This document shows positions 11,928 through 23,080 of a stretch of 64,000 bases of DNA, one piece after another. Origin of the DNA: Vicia villosa (lineage: Eukaryota; Streptophyta; Magnoliopsida; Fabales; Fabaceae). Under the pieces are notes generated by a model. It had not been told where the DNA came from. It saw only the letters and a program-made list of their open reading frames with translations, and searched no databases. The translations under genes were made by a program, and so were the position numbers. Each line of letters begins with the position of its first letter. Within the stretch, counting starts at the first letter, position 1. The stretch covers positions 82,778,469-82,842,468 of the forward strand of contig NC_081185.1 of NCBI RefSeq assembly GCF_029867415.1. The letters are read 5' to 3'.

Positions 11928-13804
11928 GGTTTCTATTTCACTTAAGACTCACACCAAAGCATTGAAAAACTTGCTTTCTCACTTCTTACTTATTTGCAAG
12001 TTCTTTCCATTTTTCAAAGAAGTTAGAACTCCAACTTTCAAATCTTAAAAGTTCTAACTATTGGTGTCATCCAAAAATATTCTAAACATTATTTTGAAGT
12101 TGTTTGAACCATTAAACCATCACAAAACTATCCAAAAGTCAGTTTCATCACAAAAACTCCATGAGTGCACAAATTGAGCCTTAAACCTCCAATTCTCGAT
12201 TTACTCGTGTATTTACCAAACTATCACTTCAAACATCTTCCATACATCAATTAGAAGTGATCCAAACATCTGGAACGTTTCTGGATGTAGAGAAACACCA
12301 TGGCCGTTTTCAGTTTGGAGCCAAAACAGGTGGAGGTCTGTAGAATGATTCAAGAGGTTTCAAGCAGGTTTAAAAGCATCAACATGATCCTTGAACGTTC
12401 CTGAAGCTATTCCAATCAATCCCAAGCCTTGAAGGGCCCAGAATCGAGCCCCATAGCACACGGTTTGTCAAGAACAAAACCAAGTTCTAATTCATACTTG
12501 CACGCACTTTAAACTTAATTTGATTACATATTATTGTTGTCTATATGCTCTGATCATTTCTGGAGTTTTAATTGGATTTTAATGGTTGTTTGCAAGATAT
12601 GCCATTTTAGGGTTCTTGAAGCTCAAAAGAGGGGTCTTCGTTTTAGGCGAAATTTCAGGAAATTAATGGTTCCATTGGGTTCGTGAGATCCATACGAGCT
12701 CAACCATGTCTTCATAATCAATTTCCATTGCTTGTGTCACGTTTTGCTATGTGCAGGGGCTATGGCTACGGATAAAATCCGTAGCTAAATGTTTTAGCTA
12801 CACTTGCAGGGTTCTAGCTACGGAGAGAGGAAGAAGATGAAGAGGTGGCAGCTCCTCATTGGAGGCCTTGCGCGCGTTTGGATTTGAAATTCTGACCATT
12901 CTGGTGTTTCTCAGTCCACGCGCCTATGATGCTCTCTCAACCATCAGCCATCAGATCTCATTTAAACTCTCATCCAACGTTCAGAAACACGCAAGCTCTC
13001 CATAGACCATCAACTTTACCACACAGGATCATATATTAATATTTTCTTAATTAATTTGTTTTTCCTTTGCATAATTAATTAAAAATACTTTCAAAAATCC
13101 AAAAATCATTTTAATTTCACTTTTAGGTTGATAAAATATTTAATTAATTTTTGACATGAAAATATTTTATTTTTCTTCATAATTAATTTATTTTGTTAAT
13201 TAATTAGTAATTGTGTGAATATTTACTATTAATTAATATCAACCAATCAAAAACTCCAAAAAATATTTTCTTTTTATATTTAGGTTTATACTTGTATAAT
13301 CTAATTTGTGACATAAAAAAGAATTATTTTTCTTGTTAAGTTTAATTATTTGTATAATTATTTGTTTAATTATCTTATTAATTAACTTAATTCCATTCAA
13401 AAAAAACACAAAAAATATCTTCTCTTAGATTATTTTCTTTTGAATTTGATATCATCATATAACCTTCGTGTAATTTGAATTTTCATGTTCTGATTTTATT
13501 ACTGTTGCAGATCACTTGAATAATTACAATTCATTTAAGGTTTCGAGATCTGTTTCTTTGTCGTCTTCTGGGCTTTGTCTGTTTTTCTGTTTTCCATTTG
13601 CTACAGAGGATGATCATGAAATAATTTATTGAAGATCAAGGTAACACCTCAAGCTCAGAAATCCAATTTTCTCATCCTTCGAGGTAAGCCTAAAACTCAA
13701 TCAACTGTTTTCACAACAGTAATCACAATTCTTTTCAAAGACAATAAACCATTTCTTTTTGAAACTATTGATTAAATCTTTTTTAATTGATCAATTGATT
13801 TTCA

Positions 13805-14195
13805 AAACGATGTGGGGCCTCTCGAATATTAGAGAGTATAAGTCCCTTTTCTTTTTCTTTGTACAGTTTTTTTTAAACAGAAAACTTTTTCCGAAACTTC
13901 AAAACAGTTTTTTTAACAACAAATCACACATCTTTTTCAAACCATCCACCCTGTTTTATGAAAATAAAACAGGGGCCTCTCGAATATTAGAGAGTATAAG
14001 ACCCACTCTTTTTTTTCCTTTTACAGTTTTTCTTTGTACAGAAAACTTTTTCAAAACAATACTTTTCAAACTGTTTTTCAAAACAATAAATCTCACATCT
14101 TTTTTTCAAAACCACCCACCCTGTTTTATGAAAATAAAACAGGGGCCTCTCGAATATTAGAGAGTGTAAGTCCCATTTCTTTGCTTTTTGTACAG
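13805..14195. repeat. LTR-internal tandem repeat, about 170 bp, three copies
   Basis: The phrase GGGGCCTCTCGAATATTAGA, then GAGT(A/G)TAAG(T/A)CCC, recurs at about 13812, 13973 and 14142. The last two are each preceded by a short inverted repeat CCTGTTTTATG AAAA TAAAACAGG. The same array is at about 42238-42620 in the other LTR. Confidence 0.85.
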
Positions 14196-14755
14196 TTTTT
14201 CTTCAAACAGAATAAACTTTTCAAACAAATCTTCAAACAGTTTTTCAAAAGCGAAACCTCGCGTCTGTAAATAAACAATCAACGATGTTTTGTAAATACC
14301 ACGGGCCTCCACGTAGGTATAAGTCCCAAGCCCTTTTGTACATACCCATTCCTGTACATGAAATTAGGTATTTCATTGTACACACACATTTTTGTACATA
14401 TCTTAATTTGTTTTTTAACTTTGAATAACAAACCAAAAATGAAGGTTTCTTTAAATCTTCCCAAAAATATACCATGGGCCTCCATGTAGGTATAAGTCCC
14501 AAGCCCTTTTGTAAAAACCTGTTTACATAGCTTTGAATAAACTCAAGTGGACCTCTCCCCGAGTGTGAGTCCCGAGCCCCTGTGTATACAAATGGATCAT
14601 GCTTACAGGTATATTTCCTTCATAAACTCCATTATATACACACACTTTGTCATATATATATAATTGTTCATACCTGTTCATGTTTGTTCATACTTGTTCA
14701 TGTTTGTTCATATGTGTGATATGTGTGCTTGTTCAACTTAGTATAACACTAGGTT

Positions 14756-15360
14756 CCCCATAGCCTCCTATTGGGCTTCGTGCAAAGAATCTCCACTAGT
14801 TTAGGTTAGGACATAGAGTATGGTTTCCCGGTGAAATCGCTCTAAGAGCTCAGACCAACTATACCATGCCTCCCCTTGGGCTTTGTACAAACGAGTGACC
14901 CTCCCATAGCCTCCTCTTGGGCTTACAATGCAAGGACCCTGGATTGTCCCTCCCATAGCCTCCTCTTGGGCTTACAATGCAAGGACCCTCGGATAGCCTC
15001 CTCTTGGGCTTCGTACAAGGACCCACGGGCTTCTTATAAGCATCCCCAATATCCAAATCAAATACCCTAGGAGATTAGACATTTTTCATCTCTATACTAG
15101 GAGTATCTCTTATATATCATCACAAACAATCAATCAATCAAACTTTTTTGCCACAAGGCTGGCTAATCAATCAAATTTCTTTTTGCCACAAGGCTGGCTA
15201 ATCAATCAAACCGTTTTGCCACCATACTGGCTGATTAATCAAAGTTTTTGTCACAAGGCTGACTTCATTGAAACTTTTGCCACGAGGCTGGCTGATTAAT
15301 CAAAACTTTTTGTCACAAGGTTGACTTCATTAAAAGTTTTTGCCACAAGGCTGGTTAAAC
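14756..15360. repeat. LTR-internal short tandem repeats (two families)
   Basis: The first family has a core CATAGCCTCCTCTTGGGCTT, about five copies between 14757 and 15020. The second, at about 15125-15360, has a core (G)CCACAAGGCTGGCTAATCAA with variants. A related CACAAGGCTGATAGTCGGTA unit is found in the Ogre 3' region at 38215-38550. Confidence 0.8.
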
Positions 15361-15729
15361 AAACAAAAATCAAATGGATGTATGTGATGATATAGATTAG
15401 ATACATCTAGCATTTAGACGACATTTGTCTATTTTCCTTTGCTTCCACTAGCATAAGTGGGAACTACGATTGCTCTGACTTTCTCAACATCCCTTTGAGA
15501 ATACGTAGGCACAAGGTCGATCCTTGGCGAGCAAAACAAAACAAAAAAAAACCATTCAAACCTTAGCACCCGTAGACCCCGAGCTACAGATGCTCTGATT
15601 CCCTCTAGGGGATATGTATGCAGAGGATCGCGATGATCTTTGCGAGCATAATCAAACAAACACCTTAGGTCCCACCTATTCCACAAGAACCTCCACCATA
15701 ACATGGAATGAAAAACAAAGCAAAGAAAC

Positions 15730-15790
15730 CTATAGAGTACTATAGATACGTTGGGTGCTAATACCTTCCCTTCGTATAACCAACCCTCTT
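15730..15790 (+). promoter_or_regulatory. conserved LTR hairpin and GGGTGC block (Ogre LTR)
   Basis: Stem CTATAG (15730-15735), loop AGTA, stem CTATAG (15740-15745), then 7 nt ATACGTT, then GGGTGCTAATACCTTCCC and TTCGTATAACC. The right LTR copy near 44156-44216 is identical. The block lies about 210 bases from the LTR end. Its role is unknown; an RNA element in the leader (packaging, dimerisation or reverse transcription) is an inference. Confidence 0.65.
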
Positions 15791-15970
15791 ACCCAAGATC
15801 TCTCCCCCCCACTTTTTAGGTTATTGCAGCTTTTTTCCTTTTCCTACTTTGGAAACAATAAAAAGTTTGGTCCGTACAAAAGAAAAATCATTTTTTGAGC
15901 ACTCGAGCCCAAAGAAGGCATCAGGTGTCTCATCACAAAAAACAAACGATTTTTCCCCGCGACAGAAAAA

Positions 15971-15988
15971 TGGCGACTTCACTGGGGA
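15971..15988 (+). other. Ogre primer binding site
   Basis: TGGCGACTTCACTGGGGA starts 6 bases after the LTR end. It closely matches the outer element's TGGCGACTCTGCTGGGGA, the site known for Ogre-type elements and thought to pair with a tRNA-Arg 3' end. The tRNA assignment is from memory of the family, not checked here. Confidence 0.85.
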
Positions 15989-16784
15989 ACATCTTTTTAT
16001 TGTTTCCAAAGGAAGGGTTAATTCTATTTTATTTTTTTCATTTCATTTTTTATATGTGTGGTTCTGGTTCTGTTACTTGCGTGGTTCTGTTACAAGTGAT
16101 ACATTATGGACAAATCCTAACCCGGATTAAGTACACATAAGAAATTAGGTGGAGGGTATAGTCATGTGCAGGCGCACTTGAGAATCCTTCCGCTCAGTGG
16201 AGGTTCCTTGTTGGTAATATATGTTTAGCATGTTTCGTAGCGAAGACATTATTACTTTCATTGAACTGTAGAAGCTGAGAGACCGTAGAACCCCAACCCA
16301 TCCTGGCCTTATTAGGTTGTGGTGCAGAAACTATTCAGGTGAAGACTTGGATTAGTTGTCATGCGGAGAACCACACTCAGACGAGTTTTTCTTGAGAATA
16401 TTACTGGCTCATGAGTTTAATTGTGGAAGGCCGGTAATATCCGAAAGAAAAATTTAGACTCTGACGTATCAGTAGAACATGTTGTGCAGGTGATTAACTA
16501 GAACTATCCCATTTTTGGTTCTCTGACCTCATGCTCGTGACTTTGGACCTTTGAACCTATGCGTTACCATGTTTACGTTACCATGTTTGTGTACCATGTT
16601 TGTAGTACCATGTTTGCGCTACCATGTTTGAACTACCGTGTTTGCTTTACCATGTTTGAATATGTGGCATCCATGCATCCATGCATTCATACACTCATTA
16701 GAAAACCCATCTTTTTCCATAAAAAACATGATTTTTCCAAAAAAATTTAGAGAACTTTCTTTGCAAACATTATAGGATTAAGTT
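15989..16784 (+). other. Ogre leader, non-coding
   Basis: This is untranslated leader between the primer site and ORF1. A run of about eight TACCATGTTTG-like units (16559-16665) lies near its end. The small frames here are short and not conserved. No splice sites could be supported. Confidence 0.7.
16559..16665. repeat. TACCATGTTTG tandem repeat in Ogre leader
   Basis: About eight head-to-tail units of 12 to 18 bases, each containing TACC(A/G)TGTTT(G). Each unit carries an ATG, so the array places a cluster of upstream start codons in front of ORF1. Confidence 0.8.
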
Positions 16785-18308
16785 ATGGAAAAAAGGTATA
16801 CCAAAAAGTACGGTTTCAAAGCGCCTGATGTAGAAAGACTGATAGAGTTGGCATCTTCTGTACAAGATCCTTGTAATTTTAGGAAAAGTTATGGAAAGCT
16901 TTTGCCTATCTTGAACACTCATGTTGATGAAGGACTTCTCAAAACTCTGGTTCAGTTCTATGATCCCGTCTACCGGTGTTTTACCTTTCCAGACTACCAG
17001 TTGGTACCGACCTTGGAAGAATATGCCAATCTTTTAGGTATTCTTGTGTCTGACAAGATACCCTTCAATGGTTTGGAAGCCATTCCTAAGTCACATGTCA
17101 TTGCAGCAAGTATCCACATGAAGAAGTCTGAAGTAGAGAGTAATTGGACTACCAAAGGAAACCTCCCGGGTTTAACTTCACACTTCCTGGTAAAGAAAGC
17201 CTTTGATTTCATCGAGATTGGTAGCATGATAGCTTTTGAAGCTACACTAGCCTTGCTCATCTATGGGTTGGTTCTGTTTCCCAATATCGACAACTTTGTT
17301 GATATCAATGCCATAAAGATCTTTCTGATTGGAAATCCCGTTCCGACTTTACTTGGTGACATGTATTTCTCTGTCCATCATAGGAATCGCCAAGGCGGTG
17401 GAATCATTGTTTGTTGTGCACCTCTGTTGTTCAAATGGATTGTTTCACACTTACCTCAGTCTCCTATTTTCACAGAAAACCGAGAAGGTTTGCGTTGGCC
17501 TCGAAGACTTATGTCTCTTACTAATAATGATATCTGTTGGTATACCTTGGCTCGCTGTGGTACAGAAACCATTGATAGTTGTGGAGAGTTTGCCAACGTA
17601 CCCCTCATTGGTACGCAAGGAGGAATTAATTACAATCCGGTCCTAGCCCGACGACAACTCGGGTATGCAAATTCAGTTAAACCCATTGGTCCTACAGTGG
17701 AAGGTTATTTCTACCGAGAAGGGGATAATCCTAAAAGTTTGAAAGCGAGAATGGTGAGAGCTTGGTACGACGTCCGATGGAAAGAAAAAGGCGAGGAAAG
17801 AAATTGCATTGCCATGGACACCTACACTTGCTGGGTAAAGAAAAGAGCAAAAGAGTTCCAAATGCCTTATGCTTATGAAAAACCCATGTTTCCTACAGTG
17901 TCTCAACGACCCAACATTCCTGCTATGGAGGAATACCAAGACACTTTGGCTAAGATGAGGATAGAAAAAGACGCTTGGGAAGAAAAGTTTCGTAGCACTG
18001 AGGTGGAAAATAGAAAGTTGAAGAAAAGAGTGAAAGATCACGAAGAAACTCTCTATTATCAAGATGGATGGCTCATGAGCAAAGATGAGAAGATTCGTCA
18101 GAAAGACGCTGCAATCAAAAGGTACATCAAAGAAAGCAAGAAGAATCTTGAAGGTTCAACAAGCAACGCTCCGACTCCTGATGATTGGAAGAATATTGTT
18201 GACAAGCTAAGGACTGAAAAGGCCGAATTGAAAGCTCACTATGGGAAAGAAATCATGAAGCTCAAGCTGCACAATGCATTTGGTTCTTCGTCTGATGAAG
18301 ATGCTTAG
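16785..18308 (+). CDS. Ogre ORF1 protein (unknown function, DUF7745-like)
   Basis: This 507-residue protein is encoded between the leader and gag, where Ogre elements carry an extra ORF. The N-terminal two thirds (about residues 30-340) look like the plant domain often labelled DUF7745, related to plant-mobile-domain proteins: RCFTFPDYQLVPTLEEYANL, a FALxxLLIYGLVLFPN-like helix (ALLIYGLVLFPN) and SPIFTENREGLRWPRRLMSL. The C-terminal part (about residues 375-490) is rich in E, K and R and probably coiled-coil. No catalytic motif is visible. The first ATG follows the TACCATG array and no longer in-frame start exists nearby. The frame is fully open, consistent with a young element. Its function is unknown; a role with the element's RNA or nuclear transport is only a guess. 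The domain name is from memory. Confidence 0.85.
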   Translation: MEKRYTKKYGFKAPDVERLIELASSVQDPCNFRKSYGKLLPILNTHVDEGLLKTLVQFYDPVYRCFTFPDYQLVPTLEEYANLLGILVSDKIPFNGLEAIPKSHVIAASIHMKKSEVESNWTTKGNLPGLTSHFLVKKAFDFIEIGSMIAFEATLALLIYGLVLFPNIDNFVDINAIKIFLIGNPVPTLLGDMYFSVHHRNRQGGGIIVCCAPLLFKWIVSHLPQSPIFTENREGLRWPRRLMSLTNNDICWYTLARCGTETIDSCGEFANVPLIGTQGGINYNPVLARRQLGYANSVKPIGPTVEGYFYREGDNPKSLKARMVRAWYDVRWKEKGEERNCIAMDTYTCWVKKRAKEFQMPYAYEKPMFPTVSQRPNIPAMEEYQDTLAKMRIEKDAWEEKFRSTEVENRKLKKRVKDHEETLYYQDGWLMSKDEKIRQKDAAIKRYIKESKKNLEGSTSNAPTPDDWKNIVDKLRTEKAELKAHYGKEIMKLKLHNAFGSSSDEDA

Positions 18309-18634
18309 GATTTATTTAGCTTTTTTATTTATCATTTGCTTTTGTAAGGAGCTACGCTCCAATGTTGTAACATTTCCCATTATTGTAATAAAAAATGAAT
18401 GAATAAAAGATTTGTTTGTGTTCAAATGTTTGCAAGGAAATAATCTTTAAAATGTTTGGAAAAATCATAAAACTTCTTTTTGCATACATCATTCTGCATA
18501 TCGAGTCTGTTGTATAGAGTCTCATCTTTTGGATCTTTCTCCAATAGATCGTCAAGCTGTCGCGTCTCAAAGTCTCTCGACCGCGCTCGCAATCAGATCA
18601 CAGATACAATACTCGTTCGAATAGAAGAAGAGTA
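18309..18634 (+). other. spacer between Ogre ORF1 and gag-pro
   Basis: This is 326 bases of AT-rich sequence with no supported gene. How gag-pro is translated downstream of ORF1 is not evident. The ribosome would have to reinitiate, or a splice must remove ORF1; I see no clear splice pair. Confidence 0.6.
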
Positions 18635-21600
18635 ATGGAACACTCTGAACAAGAGAATATTGAGCTCCGTGGTACAGTGACCACCCTTCAGGAAAAGTTG
18701 GAAAGTCTCACTACTCTGGTTGACTCTTTGATGGCCGCACAAAATCAGCCGCCGCCACCCAACAGTCAAGCAACGGTAACATCTGAAATCACTACTCCAG
18801 TTTCTACAGTTGCGTTCGGTATTCCATCTTTCTCCATGCCAGAAGGTTGGGGCACGCCTTTTAGCTTTGGTACAGGTTTCCGCCATAATTTCTCTGGGGT
18901 TCAAACAGCTACAACTGAAGCGCCTGCTACGCAAGGTTCAGCATTTATTCCACATTCGGGGGTAACTTTTTCTCAAGTCACTATGGCACTTTCTCAACCC
19001 ACTATGACGGTTCCGACTCCTATGGTTCACACTGTTCCTTACGGAGATAATGAGATTTATCATGATCAGGGTGATAGCACAAATCAGCGTAATCTTGTAG
19101 GAGATCTCCAAGAGCAGTTCAACAAGATTCAGCTGGAAGTCAAAGCTATTCGGGGAAAAGATTTGTTTGGAAAGAACGCCCAGGAGCTATGTTTGGTTCC
19201 CAGTGTACAGATACCAGCTAAGTTCAAGGTCCCAGACTTTGAGAAATACAAAGGAAGTTCTTGTCCACAAAGCCATCTTGTGATGTATGCCAGGAAGATG
19301 TCTACTTATGCAGATAATCATCAGTTGCTTATCCATTACTTTCAAGACAGTTTGACTGGTGCCGCACTGAAGTGGTACACAGGCTTGGATAGCACCAATA
19401 TTCGAACTTTCAATGACTTAGGCGAGGCCTTTGTCCGACAATACAAGTATAACTCGGATATGGCTCCGGACAGAGATCAGCTTCGATCCATGGCTCAGAA
19501 AGACCATGAAGCTTTCAAAGAGTATGCCCAACGATGGAGAGAAACTGCTGCTCAGATTAATCCACCGTTAAAACAGAAAGAGATGACAAAGATCTTCCTG
19601 AATACTCTCAGCCCGTTTTATTATGAACGCATGATTGCTAGTGCTCCAAGTGATTTCACCGAAATGGTAAACATGGGGATGCGTCTAGAAGAAAGAGTCC
19701 GAACTGGACGTCTAACTAAAGAAGGTGGATCTTCAAGCGGAACCAAAAAGTTCGGAAGTGGTTTCCAAAAGAAGAAAGAACAAAGTGTTGACATGGTATC
19801 CCAAGGGAAGCCAAGAGGAAATGTCAATCGCCAACGACAGGTTGCTACTATTGCGCCAGCCGTTAATACTGCGCCGAATCCGGGTTTTACTCCGCAGTTT
19901 CAGCAACAGCCTCGACCACAGGTTCAACAGTTTAATAATAATCAGAACCGTGTACAAAGAGCTCCACAGTTTGATCCGATTCCAATGACCTACACAGAAT
20001 TGTATCCTGCTTTGATTGAAAGAGGTCTTGTTCAAACTAAAGCACCACCACCCGTACCGGAGAAACTCCCATGGTGGTACAAAGCTGAGGTCTCATGCCC
20101 TTATCATCAAGGAGCACCTGGCCATGATCTCGAGCATTGCATAGCTTTGAAACATGAAGTTCAGAGGTTGGTAAGATCTAATCTCCTCTCTTTCAGAAAT
20201 TTGAATCCTAATGTGCAAGTAAATCCGCTACCCAATCATGGAGGGCATGTTGTAAACATGGTGTATGGATGTCCTGGTCCATATCGAGTCTATAATATCA
20301 ATCACTCAAGAGCCGATTTGGTACAAATGCACGCTACTCTCTATCGAGGGCAGAATTTTCGCCAGCATCAATACGGTTCCTGTAGAATATGTTGTGTGGA
20401 TCCTCACGGGTGTTCGATTGTGAGAAGAGATCTCCAAGTTTTGCTAGATAATGGTACTATTGAGATCTACAGAAATAGGGATGAAAATGAAGTTAACATG
20501 ATAGGATGTTATCCGCATGAGCTTTTAGTCTCAGATATCAACTCGGAAATGCCCACAGTTAACGTCATCGTTCCTCATTTCAACATGCCTGAGCGCATGG
20601 AAGTTACCTATAACAAGCCGAAGGTCCCTGTTGCTCCTTTGATCATTTGTCTACCTGGACCTGTTCCTTATGGCTCTGACAAGGCAGTTCCATACAACTA
20701 CAATGCTACAATGATAAAAAATGGACAAGAAGTTCCTTTACCTACTCTTTCATCTGTCGTGAATATCGCCGATGTGAGTCGAGTAACAAGAAGTGGACGT
20801 GTGTATACTCCACTACCTTCAAAGCAGCCTGTTGCTCCTGCAACCGGGCAAAATCCTGTCAATGTTCCGGTGGGAAATCCTGTGGAAACTCCTGTCAGTA
20901 ATACAAACACTGATGTTGGTCAATCCAGTGGAACCAATGTGAATCCTGACTTTGATGAAATTTTGAAGCTTATCAAAAGAAGTGAATACAAGATTGTGGA
21001 TCAGCTTATGCAGACTCCTTCAAAAATCTCAATACTTTCATTGCTGTTAAACTCTGAAGCACACAGGGAAGCCCTGATGCGAGTCTTGGATCAAGCTTTT
21101 GTTGATCATGATGTGACTGTTGACCACTTTGATGGGATAATAGCCAACATAACAGCTTGTAACAATTTAAGCTTCTGTGATGAAGAACTCCCCGAGGAGG
21201 GCAGAAATCACAATCTTGCTTTGCACATTTCTATGAACTGTCAGTCAGACTCTTTGTCCAATGTATTGGTAGACACTGGATCTTCCTTAAATGTTATGCC
21301 AAAGACGACTCTTGCTCGCTTGTCTTACCAAGGAATGCCTATGAAGTTCAGTGGTGTAGTAGTCAAAGCATTTGATGGATCGCGAAAATCTGTTATCGGC
21401 GAAGTCAACCTTCCCATGACAATTGGTCCACATACATTTCAAATCACTTTCCAGGTCATGGACATTCAAGCTGCTTATAGCTGTCTGTTAGGACGACCAT
21501 GGATCCATGAAGCAGGGGCAGTAACTTCTACGCTCCACCAAAAGTTAAAGTTTGTAACAAATGGAAAATTGGTAACAATAAGTGGAGAACAAGCCTTGAT

Positions 21601-22650
21601 GGTGAGTCATTTATCCAATTTCTCTTTCATAAGTGCCGATAATGAGGAAGGAACTCAGTTCCAAGGTCTCTCTTTAGAAGACGAATCTTCCAAGAAGAAA
21701 GCATCGATCTCTTCATACAAAGAGGCGGTAAAAGTAGTGAAAGATGGAACTACCACTGGCTGGGGGCAAGTTGTGATCCCTACTAAGAATGAAACCAGAG
21801 CAGGTCTCGGATGTTCACCAACATTCTCAAACTGCACCAAGAAGGATGAAACCCTTCGTCCGATCAAAGAAACATTCATTAGTGGAGGGTTCCTTAACCC
21901 AATTCCTCAAGAGGTTAATGTCCTTATCGAAGAATGTATCGAAGAAGGTCTACCTGATCCTGAAGAAGAATGAAAATGTTATCTCAATGACTCGGGATAC
22001 ATATCTCAGGAAGAACCACATCCTCCTTCAGAGAAATCCAAAGGCAAAGAAACTGAGCCTGTTCCTACAGAGATCTGGGACACCTTGGGACAACCAAGTG
22101 GAAAATTTGATTATATGGTGAAATATACTGCACCTGAAAGTTACAAGATTGCGATTGAGGATATTCAACCAACTGGATGGGGAGATTCCTTTGAATATAA
22201 TAGTCAACCAGAAGAGGTTTATCAGCCCTGTCAATTTTCTCAGCAGCCTGAAATTACTGAAGATTTCGGATTCAATGCATCTGCCAAGATTGATAATCCT
22301 GAAGATGGTTATTATCACATAAATGCCATTTTTGAAGATGAAGGGGAAGATGATCCCGCAGTTGACTTAGAAAGTGTCGCTGACAATGAGTCTCTTCATC
22401 CTGAAGACTGGGAAATACATCCTGAAAATTCTGGAGATTGTGACTCGTCTTATGCTCTTCAAGAAGTAGAAGAAGACTGTTTCGACTCTACAAAGAACAA
22501 GGTTGACAAACCAGGACCTTCAAATCCTGCTCGACCAGCGGTCAATGTCAATACTGAAGATAATTCTGGGGAGAATTTTCCTGAATACATAATACACAGA
22601 GGAGTTCGTTGCTACTGGAAGGCTGTCGACGTTCCGAATATTGTTCGCCG
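18635..22650 (+). CDS. gag-pro: Ogre Gag-Pro polyprotein, one in-frame TGA
   Basis: It encodes the capsid-like Gag and the aspartic protease. The N-terminus has a short leucine-rich coiled coil and a Q/P/T-rich stretch. The retrotransposon Gag domain spans about residues 195-340 (LTGAALKWYTGLD, EAFVRQYKYN). A Cys/His motif lies near residue 488 (CPYHQGAPGHDLEHC). The protease has LVDTGSSLNVMP near residue 878, with the D-T-G active site and a downstream LLGRPWIHEAGAV. A G-patch-like GWGQVVIP/AGLGCSP segment lies near 1040-1060. The frame meets TGA at 21971-21973, then stays open in the same frame to TAA at 22658-22660. A splice donor GTCAAAG at 22651 would remove that last stop and join pol in frame at 33238. 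The TGA may be a recent nonsense mutation or a programmed stop. Confidence 0.9.
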
Positions 22651-22688
22651 GTCAAAGTAATCACCTCGCTGTTATTTTGACCTCCTGC

Positions 22689-22691
22689 CTT
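22689..22691. repeat. target-site duplication CTT of CACTA-2 (left copy)
   Basis: CTT precedes CACTACG and the same CTT follows GTAGTG at 32917-32919. A 3-bp TSD is the rule for CACTA elements. Confidence 0.88.
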
Positions 22692-23080
22692 CACTACGCC
22701 AAATTTGGCTTTTAGCAGCACCCCTACGAAAGCGCTTTTAGGAAAAGCGCTGGCATAGGCTTCGCTAAAGACAAAATTAAAAAACACGCTAAAAAAGCGC
22801 TCTAATAGTGGGGGGGTATGAAAGCGCTTTTAAGAAGCGCTCTGGTAGGGGGGGGTTATGAGAGCGCTTTTCAAAAGCGCTCTGGTAGGGGGGGTACGAA
22901 AGCGCTTTACAAAAGCGCTCTGGTAGGTGGGGGGAACGTGGGGGGAACGAAAGCGCTTTTCAAAAGCGCTCTGGTAGGGGTGTTTAATGAGAGCGCTTTT
23001 TGTCAAAAGCGCTGGTATAGCCCAGGCTATGAGAGCGCTTTCCAGAAGCGCTTTAGTAGCCTTATTACTAAAATTAAAAC
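22692..23080. repeat. CACTA-2 5' subterminal AGCGCT repeats
   Basis: Units such as AAAGCGCTTTT and AGCGCTCTGGTAGGGGGGG are repeated about every 30-60 bases in both orientations. The apparent 161-aa frame across it (22818-23303) is produced by the repeat and is not a gene. These sites are expected to bind the element's own DNA-binding protein; this is inference. Confidence 0.88.

Larger units (their letters stand above)
10338..15964 (+). repeat. Ogre 5' LTR
   Basis: It runs from TGTCATACCCC to CCCCGCGACA. A TATA box (CTATAAATAG, about 11918-11927) is the likely transcription signal. The 3' half is built of short repeats: GGGGCCTCTCGAATATTAGA units (13805-14170), CATAGCCTCCTCTTGGGCTT units (14756-15020) and GCCACAAGGCTGGCT units (15125-15360). 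Small frames inside are conserved only because the LTR is duplicated. Compared with the right LTR it shows about ten substitutions and a few indels by eye. Confidence 0.95.

Noticed and set aside
13759..14270. Frames of 133 and 78 codons conserved at 42185-42696
   Set aside because: Conservation is only because both lie in the duplicated Ogre LTR; the sequences are T/A-rich LTR repeats with no protein-like features.
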